Made by a program: the position numbers and the translations under genes. From positions 1 to 17,960 of the forward strand of contig DAIDKJ010000008.1 of assembly GCA_027450105.1 (NCBI GenBank): 17,960 bases of DNA, read 5' to 3'. Of this stretch, positions 7,073 to 15,030 are shown one piece after another (within the stretch, counting starts at the first letter, position 1; each line of letters starts with the position of its first letter). A model generated the notes under the pieces. It was not told where the DNA came from and did no database searches. It saw only the letters and a list, made by a program, of their open reading frames with translations. The stretch comes from Ferrovum sp. GTDB lineage: Bacteria > Pseudomonadota > Gammaproteobacteria > Burkholderiales > Ferrovaceae.

Positions 7073-7561
7073 ATGATCCGCTATCCCGGGCCACACTTCG
7101 AAAAAAAAATTCATGCCCCGGGGCCGGATCTGTCCTGGATCCACGCCTTGGCCCGCCCGCTGGTTTTTACCAATGGCGTGTTCGACATTCTGCATCGCGG
7201 GCACGTGACCTATCTGGCGCAAGCCCGGGCATTGGGTGCTTCTCTGCTGGTGGCGTTGAATGCCGATGACTCGGTCCGACGTCTGGGCAAAGGGGCCGAT
7301 CGCCCCATCAATGCCTTGCAGGATCGTTTGGCTCTTGTGGCAGCGCTGGAAGATGTCACGGCACTGACCTGGTTTGAGGAGGACACCCCTTTGGAGCGGA
7401 TTCTGGAGTGCCGGCCCGATATTCTGGTCAAGGGGGGCGATTGGACGGTGGATCAGATCGTGGGTTCCACCCAGGTTCTGGATTGGGGCGGTTCGGTATT
7501 TTCCCTCCCTTTTGAGCACGAACGTTCCACCACGGCCTTGTTGCAGCGCATCCGTCTATAA
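7073..7561 (+). CDS. rfaE2: D-glycero-beta-D-manno-heptose 1-phosphate adenylyltransferase
   Basis: This enzyme (also called HldC) joins ATP and D-glycero-beta-D-manno-heptose 1-phosphate, giving the ADP-heptose used for LPS core. It corresponds to the C-terminal half of E. coli HldE, so the kinase half must be encoded elsewhere, as usual in betaproteobacteria. In 162 residues it shows the nucleotidyltransferase motif HRGH (41-44) in FTNGVFDILHRGHVTYL, the region ILVKGGDW, and the closing motif ERSTTALL (150-157). ATG 7073 is preferred over TTG 7067 because TCGGG at 7061-7065 is well spaced for it, though this site is weak. Nine A residues (7101-7109) span codons 10-13. dolP ends 15 bases upstream. 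Confidence 0.92.
   Translation: MIRYPGPHFEKKIHAPGPDLSWIHALARPLVFTNGVFDILHRGHVTYLAQARALGASLLVALNADDSVRRLGKGADRPINALQDRLALVAALEDVTALTWFEEDTPLERILECRPDILVKGGDWTVDQIVGSTQVLDWGGSVFSLPFEHERSTTALLQRIRL
7101..7109 (+). repeat. A9 homopolymer near the start of rfaE2
   Basis: Nine consecutive A residues encode E-K-K-I at codons 10-13 of rfaE2. Runs of this length are known slippage sites for polymerases. A one-base change here would remove almost the whole enzyme. Confidence 0.9.
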
Positions 7562-7571
7562 GGTCTTCCTC

Positions 7572-8324
7572 TTAGGAGCCAGCCTGCGCGCTCCCTTCCA
7601 TTAAACGGGCCATGCCCTCCAACACCAGATGCGTCACCTGCACGATGGTCCCAGTCCATAGAGGGGCTAACAGGGGGGCGTTGCCTCCGCTCAGGATCAG
7701 AGTGACTGGAGAGGGGCTCTGGTGCAGCGTTAGTTGACGGTACTGGTGTTCGATGGCCCCCAGGGTGGCTGTCAGGGCTCCAGAATACAGGGCGTCTGCG
7801 GTATTAGTGGCAAAGATCCGATAGTGCGGCGCACTCTGCTCGGTGCCAAGCCGTGCGGTCCCCTGGCGCAAGGCCTGATCCATCAGGCCCAGGCCCGGCA
7901 GGATGATCCCCCCCACAAAATCCCCCTCCTGGCTGAGGGCGTCGATGGTGGTGGCCGTACCGGCGCAAACCACCAGATAGGGTCCTGGGCCGAGTGCGCG
8001 TGCTCCAATCAGGGCGCACCAACGATCCGGACCCAGTTGCCCGGGCTGCTGATAGCCGTTGCGCACGCCTGCGGCGTATGCTACTGCACGCATCCATTGC
8101 AGCGGCACTCCCTGTTCCGTGCACAACTGTTCCAGCTGCTGTGCCGGCCCGGGTTGGGCCACGTGGCAGGCGGCCACGGCGTCGATGGGGGCGTGCAGCG
8201 TCCAGAGGGCTTCCAGGGCAGGGCGGTCATATGCCGAAAAATGCCCCAGCGCTTGCCACGCACCAAAAACACGAATCCCCCATTTGGTGCGCGTGTTACC
8301 CATATCCAAAAACAAGGTTTTCAT
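7572..8324 (-). CDS. coaX: type III pantothenate kinase
   Basis: CoaX phosphorylates pantothenate in the first step of coenzyme A synthesis. It belongs to the ASKHA fold and is not related to E. coli CoaA. The 250-residue protein shows the N-terminal phosphate loop DMGNTRTKWG (7-16), the pantothenate/catalytic motif GPDRW with D100, and the adenosine-binding stretch AGTATTID (121-128). Family members often have an Asp just before AGTAT; here it is C120, which I regard as a lineage variant. The start overlaps the birA stop by 4 bp (8321-8324), and birA-coaX is a known betaproteobacterial pair (coaX is the baf gene of Bordetella). It converges on rfaE2 with 10 bases between the stops and no clear terminator. 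Confidence 0.94.
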   Translation of the reverse strand: MKTLFLDMGNTRTKWGIRVFGAWQALGHFSAYDRPALEALWTLHAPIDAVAACHVAQPGPAQQLEQLCTEQGVPLQWMRAVAYAAGVRNGYQQPGQLGPDRWCALIGARALGPGPYLVVCAGTATTIDALSQEGDFVGGIILPGLGLMDQALRQGTARLGTEQSAPHYRIFATNTADALYSGALTATLGAIEHQYRQLTLHQSPSPVTLILSGGNAPLLAPLWTGTIVQVTHLVLEGMARLMEGSAQAGS

Positions 8325-9118
8325 GGGGCCAGGCGCAGGGAGATTTCCCCGTTATGAAACGTGCTGATCTGACCGGCTTGGCGCACCAGTAAGGCGCCCT
8401 CGGCATTCAACCCGGCGCACTCGCCGACCACGGTACGCGCATCGGGCAAAATCAGGTGAATGGTGCGGTGTTGATGGATGGCGTGCTCCATCCATTCCTG
8501 CTGAAAGGGGGCAAATCCCTCCTGGGCAAACTGTTGCAGCATGGGGGCTAGCCGGTTCAGCACCTGGGCCAGGGTGGTATTGGGTTCGGGAGGAATGCCC
8601 TGCTCGTTGCGCAGATCGGTGGCCGGGGTTGGGATCTGGTCGAACAAGGATTCGGGCAGATGCAGATTGATGCCGATACCGATGATGGCGCGGGCATCCT
8701 CCACACGGCCCGGGGTCAGTTCCACCAACACCCCCGCCACCTTGCGCCCGTGGCGCAGCAGATCATTGGGCCACTTCAAGGACAGACCCTGAACCTGCAA
8801 CGCTGTGCAGGCGCGCAGCAAGGCAAGGGTAACTACCAGCGGAAGACCGCCCAGCTGCCCGGCCGGGCGGGAAAAATGCCAGAGCAGGGAAAAAGTCAGG
8901 GATCCTGTGGCATCCGAGAGCCAGCGCCGCCCCTGGCGTCCGCGACCGGCGGTCTGTTCCTGGGCAACCAGACAATATCCGTGAGGTAATTCCTGCGCTG
9001 AACGGCGCAATAACTCCGCATTGGTGGAGTCGGTCTGGCGGGTTACTTCCAGAGTCAGGCCGCAGGAGGGAGACAACAGGCGCTGCAGGGTCTGAGGTTG
9101 GATTGCAGAGGAGGGCAT
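8321..9118 (-). CDS. birA: biotin--[acetyl-CoA-carboxylase] ligase, monofunctional
   Basis: This enzyme makes biotinyl-AMP and attaches biotin to the carrier protein of acetyl-CoA carboxylase. The 265-residue protein shows the substrate-entry motif RQTDSTNAELL (27-37), the biotinyl-AMP loop GRGRQGRRW (58-66) and KWPNDLL (115-121). It lacks the N-terminal winged-helix domain of E. coli BirA (321 residues), so it should be only an enzyme and not a repressor of biotin genes. A C-terminal SH3-like part is visible (TVVGECAGLNAEGALLV). ATG 9118 has no recognisable ribosome binding site. A TACAAT -10 box lies on this strand at 9151-9146. The gene is divergent from glnS. Confidence 0.94.
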   Translation of the reverse strand: MPSSAIQPQTLQRLLSPSCGLTLEVTRQTDSTNAELLRRSAQELPHGYCLVAQEQTAGRGRQGRRWLSDATGSLTFSLLWHFSRPAGQLGGLPLVVTLALLRACTALQVQGLSLKWPNDLLRHGRKVAGVLVELTPGRVEDARAIIGIGINLHLPESLFDQIPTPATDLRNEQGIPPEPNTTLAQVLNRLAPMLQQFAQEGFAPFQQEWMEHAIHQHRTIHLILPDARTVVGECAGLNAEGALLVRQAGQISTFHNGEISLRLAP

Positions 9119-9161
9119 GGTTGGGGCACGGATTGCAAAGGGAGTATTGTAGCGGATTGCA
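9100..9161. repeat. three direct copies of GGATTGCA around the birA promoter
   Basis: On the + strand GGATTGCA occurs at 9100-9107, 9130-9137 and 9154-9161, at steps of 30 and 24 bp. Copies two and three share the longer form GGATTGCANNNGGAG. Relative to birA, the third copy lies just upstream of the -10 box, the second just downstream of the likely start site, and the first inside the early coding region. The placement looks like operator sites, but the DNA-binding protein is unknown. Confidence 0.5.
9146..9151 (-). promoter_or_regulatory. candidate -10 box of birA-coaX
   Basis: Read on the minus strand, TACAAT (9151 to 9146) ends 27 bases before the birA ATG at 9118. The matching -35 position has only a poor hexamer (TACTGG at 17 bp). 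A start near 9139 gives a leader of about 20 nt without a ribosome binding site. Confidence 0.35.
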
Positions 9162-9194
9162 GGTGGAGCCAGTATCAGCTGCTCCGCCTACGGG

Positions 9195-9225
9195 GCGCAG
9201 TCGGCTTGATGACTGCGCGGGTTTT
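9195..9225 (+). terminator. hairpin with short T-run in the birA/glnS gap
   Basis: A perfect 8-bp inverted repeat (GCGCAGTC 9195-9202 and GACTGCGC 9211-9218) encloses an 8-nt loop. It is followed on the + strand by GGGTTTT, which gives terminator-like polarity towards glnS. The 54 bases after it could still hold a glnS promoter. It may block antisense transcripts from the birA side or act in the glnS leader. I found no convincing glnS promoter. Confidence 0.4.
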
Positions 9226-9291
9226 GCATTGGCGTCGGCTCGTGGGTTGATGTAGAGTGCCGGTGTTACAGCACAACTTATGCGAAACCCC

Positions 9292-10977
9292 ATGTCCAAT
9301 GTTACACCAACCCCGGCTACTCACTTCATTCGCAACCTCATTGCTGAGGATCTGGCCCAAGGTCGGACCCAGGGGCGCCTGGCCACGCGGTTTCCCCCCG
9401 AACCCAATGGGTATCTGCATATCGGCCATGCCAAATCCATCTGCCTCAACTTTGGAATGGCCCAGGAGTTTGGTGGGGTGTGTCACATGCGCTTCGATGA
9501 TACCAACCCCACCAAAGAAGACACGGAATACGTGGAGTCTATCCTGGAGACGGTTCGTTGGTTGGGCTTTGATTGGGGGGAGCACCTGTATTATGCCTCG
9601 GATTATTTTGAACACTGCTACCAATATGCAGAAGGCTTGATCCAGGAGGGGAAGGCCTATGTGGATGGCCTGAGTGCGGAAGAGATCCGGGCCTGGCGGG
9701 GCAATCTGACGGAGCCGGGCAAAAACAGCCCATGGCGTGATCGCCCCCGGGAAGAAAGCCTGGACCTGTTTCGGCGCATGCGCGCCGGAGAGTTTGCGGA
9801 TGGCCAGTACGTGCTCCGGGCCAAAATCGACATGTCCTCGCCCAATCTCAACCTGCGTGATCCGGCAATCTACCGCATTCGCCATGCCACCCATTGGCGC
9901 ACGGGAAACACCTGGTGCATCTATCCCATGTATGACTATGCCCACGCCCTGTCCGATGCCCAGGAGCGCATCACGCATTCCATCTGCACCCTGGAGTTTG
10001 AAGACCACCGCCCCTTGTACGACTGGGTGGTCCAGAATACTCCGGTGCCCTGGCAGCCGCATCAGTACGAATTTGCCCGCCTCAATCTGACCTACACGCT
10101 CATGAGCAAACGCAAGTTGCTGGAATTGGTCCAGGAAGGTCATGTAACGGGCTGGGATGACCCGCGGATGCCCACCTTGGTGGGGCTGCGTCGACGGGGC
10201 TACAGCCCGCAAGCCATCCGCCTGTTTTGTGAACGGATTGGCGTGTCCAAGGCCGATAGCTTGATCGACGTGAGCGTGCTGGAAGATTGTCTGCGCCACG
10301 ATCTGAACGAACGGGCTCCCCGGCGGATTGCCGTGCTGGATCCGGTCCGCCTGATCATCCACAATTACCCTCAGGGGCACAGCGAAGCCTGTGCAGTGCC
10401 CAATCATCCGCAAAAGCCCGAATGGGGCACGCGCGAGATCTCATTTTCGCGGGAGTTATGGATCGATCGGGAGGATTTCATGAGCACCCCTTCCAAGGGG
10501 TTTTTTCGCCTGACTCCCGGAGCCCAGGTGCGCCTGCGCTATGCCTACGTCATCGAATGCACCGGTTTTGAACAAGACCCGCAAACGGGGGCGGTCACGC
10601 TCATTCATGCCCAGTATTTTCCCCAGACCCGCAGCGGTACTCCGGGGTCCGACGCCCACAAAGTGAAGGGGAACATCCACTGGCTTTCCGTCCATCAGGC
10701 GCACCCGGCCAGCGTGCGCCTGTATGACCGTCTGTTCAAGGACCCCAATCCCGGCAGTGCCGAGGATTGGCGGGCGCTGCTCAATCCGGATTCCATTGGC
10801 GTGCTGCCTCATGCGCAGATAGAAACGGCCTTGCTCGCGGCAAGCGATGGGGAAACCTTTCAGTTTGAGCGACACGGCTACTTTACGGTGGACCGTCGCG
10901 ACTCTCAACCGGGTACCCCGGTGTTCAATCGTGCGGTCACCCTGCGCGATTCCTGGGGAAAACGCGCGGGCGGTTGA
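9292..10977 (+). CDS. glnS: glutaminyl-tRNA synthetase
   Basis: GlnRS charges tRNA-Gln with glutamine and is a class I aminoacyl-tRNA synthetase. From ATG 9292 it is 561 residues, against about 554 in E. coli, and similar along its whole length. It shows FPPEPNGYLHIGHAKS with HIGH at 43-46, the RFDDTNPTKED stretch, the LMSKRK motif (K273) that replaces KMSKS, and the GlnRS C-terminal anticodon-binding barrels ending TVDRRDS...VFNRAVTLRDSWGK. An in-frame ATG at 9280 adds four residues; the internal start fits the family N-terminus (FIRNLIAEDL) better. Neither has a clear ribosome binding site. It converges on folE2 with 18 bases between the stops. Confidence 0.96.
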   Translation: MSNVTPTPATHFIRNLIAEDLAQGRTQGRLATRFPPEPNGYLHIGHAKSICLNFGMAQEFGGVCHMRFDDTNPTKEDTEYVESILETVRWLGFDWGEHLYYASDYFEHCYQYAEGLIQEGKAYVDGLSAEEIRAWRGNLTEPGKNSPWRDRPREESLDLFRRMRAGEFADGQYVLRAKIDMSSPNLNLRDPAIYRIRHATHWRTGNTWCIYPMYDYAHALSDAQERITHSICTLEFEDHRPLYDWVVQNTPVPWQPHQYEFARLNLTYTLMSKRKLLELVQEGHVTGWDDPRMPTLVGLRRRGYSPQAIRLFCERIGVSKADSLIDVSVLEDCLRHDLNERAPRRIAVLDPVRLIIHNYPQGHSEACAVPNHPQKPEWGTREISFSRELWIDREDFMSTPSKGFFRLTPGAQVRLRYAYVIECTGFEQDPQTGAVTLIHAQYFPQTRSGTPGSDAHKVKGNIHWLSVHQAHPASVRLYDRLFKDPNPGSAEDWRALLNPDSIGVLPHAQIETALLAASDGETFQFERHGYFTVDRRDSQPGTPVFNRAVTLRDSWGKRAGG

Positions 10978-10995
10978 CCCTTCTCCTGGGGGCTG

Positions 10996-11811
10996 TCAAA
11001 CGGGCGAGGGTTTCTTGTCGCGCTCGATCAGGGCATAGGCTGAATGGTTGTGAATCGATTCAAAATTTTCCGATTCCACCACATACGCCAATACTCGCGG
11101 TTCTAGATCCAGACGATGGGCCACGTCACGTACCATGTCTTCCACGAATTTGGGATTATCGTAGGCGCGTTCCGTCACCCATTTTTCGTCGGGACGCTTG
11201 AGCAGTCCAAATAGTTCGCAAGAGGCAGACTCCTCCGCAATGCGGATGATTTCTTCAATCCACACGAAGGCGTTGACGCGTGCCGTGATAGTCACGTGGG
11301 AGCGTTGGTTATGGGCTCCATAACTGGAAATTTCCTTGGAACAGGGGCACAGGCTGGTAACCGGAATCACCACTTTCATGGTGAAGGTTTGGCGTCCATC
11401 CCCCCGAATTTCGCCAATGAAGGTGACGTCGTAGTCCAACAGGGATTTGACTCCCGAAACGGGCGCCGCTTTATTGACGAAATACGGAAAGCTCATTTCG
11501 ATATGACCGGCGCGAGCACCCAGACGCTCCACCATTTCGGTGAGCATGGCTCCAAAGGACTCTACGGAAATGTCGCGCTCTTCACGATTGAGAATCTCCA
11601 CGAAACGGGACATGTGGGTTCCCTTGAAGTGCTGGGGCAGGTGCACATACATGTTGAAGGTGGCAATGGTGTGTTGTACCCCCCCCAACTCACGATCAGA
11701 AACCTTCACCGGATGACGGATGCCCTTGATCCCCACCCGGTCGATGGCCAGTTGACGGGTGTCGGGTGTGGACTGGATGTCCGGAATGGGGTTTGGATCG
11801 CGGGCGTTCAT
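10996..11811 (-). CDS. folE2: GTP cyclohydrolase FolE2 (type IB)
   Basis: FolE2 hydrolyses GTP to 7,8-dihydroneopterin triphosphate, the entry to folate and queuosine synthesis. It is unrelated in sequence to FolE and often works with metals other than zinc. In 271 residues the family signatures are present: GIKGIRHPVKV, the catalytic cysteine region SLCPCSKEIS with C155, and GAHNQRSH with H167, spaced 12 residues from C155 as in the Neisseria enzyme. I start at ATG 11811, which has GGAG 8 nt upstream; the longer frame from ATG 11832 has no ribosome binding site. The gene is last in xseB-ispA-dxs-folE2. I see no Zur-like operator upstream. Confidence 0.95.
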   Translation of the reverse strand: MNARDPNPIPDIQSTPDTRQLAIDRVGIKGIRHPVKVSDRELGGVQHTIATFNMYVHLPQHFKGTHMSRFVEILNREERDISVESFGAMLTEMVERLGARAGHIEMSFPYFVNKAAPVSGVKSLLDYDVTFIGEIRGDGRQTFTMKVVIPVTSLCPCSKEISSYGAHNQRSHVTITARVNAFVWIEEIIRIAEESASCELFGLLKRPDEKWVTERAYDNPKFVEDMVRDVAHRLDLEPRVLAYVVESENFESIHNHSAYALIERDKKPSPV

Positions 11812-11832
11812 GGGGTAGGCTCCAAGTGACAT

Positions 11833-11864
11833 GAAGTAAAGGCGGTTGGACCTCGGCCAACGCC
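11833..11864 (-). terminator. attenuator-like hairpin between dxs and folE2
   Basis: On the minus strand, beginning about 9 bases after the dxs stop, GGCGTTGG pairs with CCAAC-C-GCC. This makes an 8-bp stem with one bulged base and a 7-nt loop, followed by TTTACTTC. Only about 20 bases separate the T-rich run from the folE2 ATG, too few for a separate promoter. It would therefore act as a partial terminator inside the operon. Confidence 0.45.
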
Positions 11865-11873
11865 AAGAGTTGC

Positions 11874-13763
11874 TCAGGCTTGCAGGGTATTGCGCTGGTG
11901 CAGGAGATTTAACTGCTGCAGACGTTGCTGCACCGCAGCCAACAGGCCCGGAGCATCCAGTGCGCAGGCGGCCAGTTGCATTCCCGGGTCTGCCTGTTCC
12001 ACGAAACCATCGGGAAGACCCAACTGCAGCAGGGGAACAGACATGTTTTCTGCGCCTAACACCTCGGCCACAGCGCTTCCGGCACCGCCCTGCACGGCGT
12101 TGTCTTCAATGGTGACCAGCAGCTCATGGCCAAGTGCGAGTTCGAGAATGAGGGCACGATCCAGAGGTTTGACGAAGCGCATGTTGGCTACGCTGGCGTT
12201 CAGGGTTTCTGCCACCTGGAGGGCCGAGCCCAGCAAGGTTCCAAAGACCAGCAGGGCAACGCCCCGCCCTTGCCGTTTCATTTCACCCCTTCCAATGGGA
12301 ATGGCGCTGAAAGGTTGCTGTGGCAGGACCCCGGGACCATAGCCCCGAGGGTAGCGCACGGCGGCAGGGCCCGGGCATTGAAAGCCGGTATAGAGCATTT
12401 GACGGCATTCGTTTTCGTCGCTGGGGGTCATGAGGGTCAGGTTGGGCACGCAGCGCAAAAAGGTGATGTCGAAGCTGCCGGCATGGGTGGGACCATCGGC
12501 CCCCACCAGCCCCGCCCGGTCGATGGCCAGCAACACCGGCAGATTTTGCAGGGCGATATCGTGAATGAATTGATCGTAGGCGCGCTGCAAGAAGGTGGAA
12601 TAAATGGCCACCACCGGCTTCAATCCCTCGCAGGCCAGTCCGGCGGCAAAGGTCAGGGCGTGCTGTTCGGCAATTCCCACGTCAAAATACCGTTCCGGCC
12701 AGGTTTTTGAAAAACGCACCAGTCCGGAGCCTTCGCACATGGCGGGGGTAATGGCATACAGGCGTTCGTCCTGGGCCGCCATGTCGCACAGCCAGTCCCC
12801 GAAGACCTGGGTAAACGTTTGTTTGGCCGCAGTTTTGGGTTGAATGCCTTGTTCCACATCGAAGGGGGTGACCCCGTGGTACAAAATCGGATCCTGTTCT
12901 GCCGGGGGATATCCCTTGCCCTTGCGGGTTACCACATGTAAAAACTGAGGGCCATCCAGCTGGCGCACGTTTTTGAGCGTGGAAATGAGCACATCCAGAT
13001 CATGTCCGTCGATGGGGCCGATGTAATTAAACCCAAATTCTTCAAACAGGGTGGCGGGCGGGTTTACCATCCCCTTCATGTGCTCTTCCCAGCGCTTGGC
13101 AAATTCCAGGATGGGGGGCGCCACACCGAGGACCTTTTCTCCTCCACGGCGCACGGAATTGTAAAACCGACCCGACATGATTCGAGCCAGATGGTTGCTT
13201 AAGGCGCCTACGGGATGGGAAATGGACATTTCGTTGTCATTGAGCACGACAACCAGATTGGCGCCGGTATTGCGTGCGTTGTTCATGGCTTCGAAGGCCA
13301 TGCCCCCCGTCATGGCCCCATCCCCAATGACCGCAACCGCCCGTTGCGGGCTACCGGTGCGCTTGAAGGCAGTGGCCATGCCCAGGGCAGCGCTGATGGA
13401 GGTGCTGGAATGGGCCGTTCCAAAGGTGTCGTAAGCACTTTCGTCGCGTCGGGGAAACCCGGATAAACCACCGCTTTGGCGCAGTTTGGCCATTCCCTCA
13501 CGGCGTCCGGTAAGAATCTTGTGGGCGTAGGTTTGGTGTCCCACATCCCACACGATCCGGTCTTGTGGGGTATCGAACACCCGATGCAGGGCAATGGTCA
13601 ATTCCACCGTTCCCAGATTGCTGGACAGATGGCCCCCGGTGCGGGCCACGGATTCCAGGATGAAACGCCGTGTTTCTTCTGCCAGTTGCGGCAAATCGCG
13701 GCGCTCCAGTTCGCGAATCTGGTGGGGCCATTGAATGCGATCGAGTAACGGGGTTGGGGTCAT
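11874..13763 (-). CDS. dxs: 1-deoxy-D-xylulose-5-phosphate synthase
   Basis: DXS condenses pyruvate and glyceraldehyde 3-phosphate with thiamine diphosphate in the first step of the MEP isoprenoid pathway. It also feeds thiamine and pyridoxal synthesis. The 629-residue length is typical. Visible motifs are GGHLSSNLG with active-site H45, WDVGHQTYAHKILTGR, the thiamine diphosphate motif GDGAMTGGMAFEAMNNA (147-163), and FDVGIAEQHAL with catalytic E366 at the start of the pyrimidine domain. A transketolase C-terminal domain follows. ispA lies 13 bases upstream. The stop is followed by a hairpin (11833-11864). Confidence 0.97.
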   Translation of the reverse strand: MTPTPLLDRIQWPHQIRELERRDLPQLAEETRRFILESVARTGGHLSSNLGTVELTIALHRVFDTPQDRIVWDVGHQTYAHKILTGRREGMAKLRQSGGLSGFPRRDESAYDTFGTAHSSTSISAALGMATAFKRTGSPQRAVAVIGDGAMTGGMAFEAMNNARNTGANLVVVLNDNEMSISHPVGALSNHLARIMSGRFYNSVRRGGEKVLGVAPPILEFAKRWEEHMKGMVNPPATLFEEFGFNYIGPIDGHDLDVLISTLKNVRQLDGPQFLHVVTRKGKGYPPAEQDPILYHGVTPFDVEQGIQPKTAAKQTFTQVFGDWLCDMAAQDERLYAITPAMCEGSGLVRFSKTWPERYFDVGIAEQHALTFAAGLACEGLKPVVAIYSTFLQRAYDQFIHDIALQNLPVLLAIDRAGLVGADGPTHAGSFDITFLRCVPNLTLMTPSDENECRQMLYTGFQCPGPAAVRYPRGYGPGVLPQQPFSAIPIGRGEMKRQGRGVALLVFGTLLGSALQVAETLNASVANMRFVKPLDRALILELALGHELLVTIEDNAVQGGAGSAVAEVLGAENMSVPLLQLGLPDGFVEQADPGMQLAACALDAPGLLAAVQQRLQQLNLLHQRNTLQA

Positions 13764-13776
13764 GGAGTGGATAGGG

Positions 13777-14676
13777 TCAATGGCTGCGATGAACGATGAA
13801 ATGGGCCAACTGTGCTAGACGTTGGGTTTGGGATCCGGCCTGTGCCAGGGCGTGCAAGGCATCGTCATGTAATTCCTGGGCAAAGGCACGCGCTTGCGAT
13901 AAGCCCATTGTACTCGCGTAGGTGGGTTTATTGGCAGCTGCATCCTTGCCAGCGGTTTTGCCCAGAACACTGGTGTCGGCCTCGGCGTCGAGCACGTCGT
14001 CCACCACTTGAAACGCCAGTCCGATGCAGTTGGCGTAATGGGCCAGATGCTGCTGTGCATTCTCATCCAGGGGTTGGCCACAGTGGGCGCCCATCAACAC
14101 GGCAGCCCTGATGAGGGCGCCGGTTTTTTTGAGGTGCATGGCCTCCAGTTCCGGTAGGGTAGGATTCTGGTTGGTGTTTTCCAAGTCCATGGCCTGCCCT
14201 CCACCCATTCCCCGTGAACCGCTGGCCAGGGCCAACTGCTGGACCAGGTGCAGCTGGCGCGCAGGATCCAGGGCCAAACGCGGATCGGAGAGCCATTGAA
14301 AAGCCAGGGACTGCAGAGTGTCTCCCGCCAGCAGGGCCAGGGCTTCGTTGAACTGTTTGTGACAGGTGGGCTTGCCCCGGCGCAATACGTCATTATCCAT
14401 GGCGGGCAGGTCGTCGTGCACCAGGGAGTAGGCGTGGATCAGCTCGATACTGGCACCTACGGTGATCAGGGTTGGCAGAGGAGCGGTGGTGAGTTCGCCG
14501 GCGGCCAGAGTGAGCAGCGGGCGCACCCGTTTGCCGCCATCCAGGACGGCGTAGCGCATGGCCTCGTGCAGGCGCTGGGGCGCTAGTGTGGGTGCGGGCA
14601 GATGCTGCTGCAGAAATCGTTCCAGAAGGTCTTGCCCGGTCTTGACCCAGTCTTCAAAATCAGCGTTCTGGGTCAT
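13777..14676 (-). CDS. ispA: (2E,6E)-farnesyl diphosphate synthase
   Basis: IspA builds geranyl and farnesyl diphosphate from IPP and DMAPP, supplying quinones, undecaprenyl phosphate and perhaps hopanoids. The 299-residue protein has both Asp-rich motifs: HDDLPAMDND (87-96) and VVDDVLD (224-230), which bind the diphosphates through magnesium. GGKRVRP (47-53) binds IPP, and KKTGALI follows the middle helices. The ATG at 14676 lies inside the end of xseB, a 17-bp overlap, with AAGGA upstream. dxs follows after 13 bases, so precursor supply and chain building are encoded together. Confidence 0.96.
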   Translation of the reverse strand: MTQNADFEDWVKTGQDLLERFLQQHLPAPTLAPQRLHEAMRYAVLDGGKRVRPLLTLAAGELTTAPLPTLITVGASIELIHAYSLVHDDLPAMDNDVLRRGKPTCHKQFNEALALLAGDTLQSLAFQWLSDPRLALDPARQLHLVQQLALASGSRGMGGGQAMDLENTNQNPTLPELEAMHLKKTGALIRAAVLMGAHCGQPLDENAQQHLAHYANCIGLAFQVVDDVLDAEADTSVLGKTAGKDAAANKPTYASTMGLSQARAFAQELHDDALHALAQAGSQTQRLAQLAHFIVHRSH

Positions 14677-14896
14677 TGGGCTTGAAATCCTTCAACAGAT
14701 CGTTTTCCAGAATCTTGACGCGCTGTTCGGCCTCGGCCAGCTGCGTCTGGCAGTAGGCCAGCAATTGGGTGCCCCGGTGGTAGGCCTGCAGGGATTGCTC
14801 CAAGGGAAGTTGGCCGTTTTCCAGAGCGGCCAGCACCTGTTCCAGTTCGCGCAGGGCGGACTCGTAATCGTTGGGCAAGGGTTGGGAGGGTGTCAT
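14660..14896 (-). CDS. xseB: exodeoxyribonuclease VII small subunit
   Basis: XseB is the small helical subunit that joins several-to-one with XseA to form exonuclease VII, which degrades single-stranded DNA. The 78-residue protein has the family core YESALRELEQVLAALENGQLPLEQSL and a long second helix with heptad-like charge (QTQLAEAEQRVKILEN), consistent with a coiled coil. It is the first gene of xseB-ispA-dxs-folE2 and overlaps ispA by 17 bp. This order is widely conserved in bacteria although the products are unrelated in function. No clear promoter for this strand was found in 14897-15050. xseA is not in this window. Confidence 0.93.
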   Translation of the reverse strand: MTPSQPLPNDYESALRELEQVLAALENGQLPLEQSLQAYHRGTQLLAYCQTQLAEAEQRVKILENDLLKDFKPNDPER

Positions 14897-15030
14897 GAGT
14901 CGTTGAAAACCCGCTAGGGCTAAAGGGATCGATCGTCCGGGTAAAATGGGTTAATTGGGCATTGTCGCAGATATTTGTATTTTCTTCAGGAGTGCAACGG
15001 CCCGAAACTAGCCATGGGGGCACGGATTCC

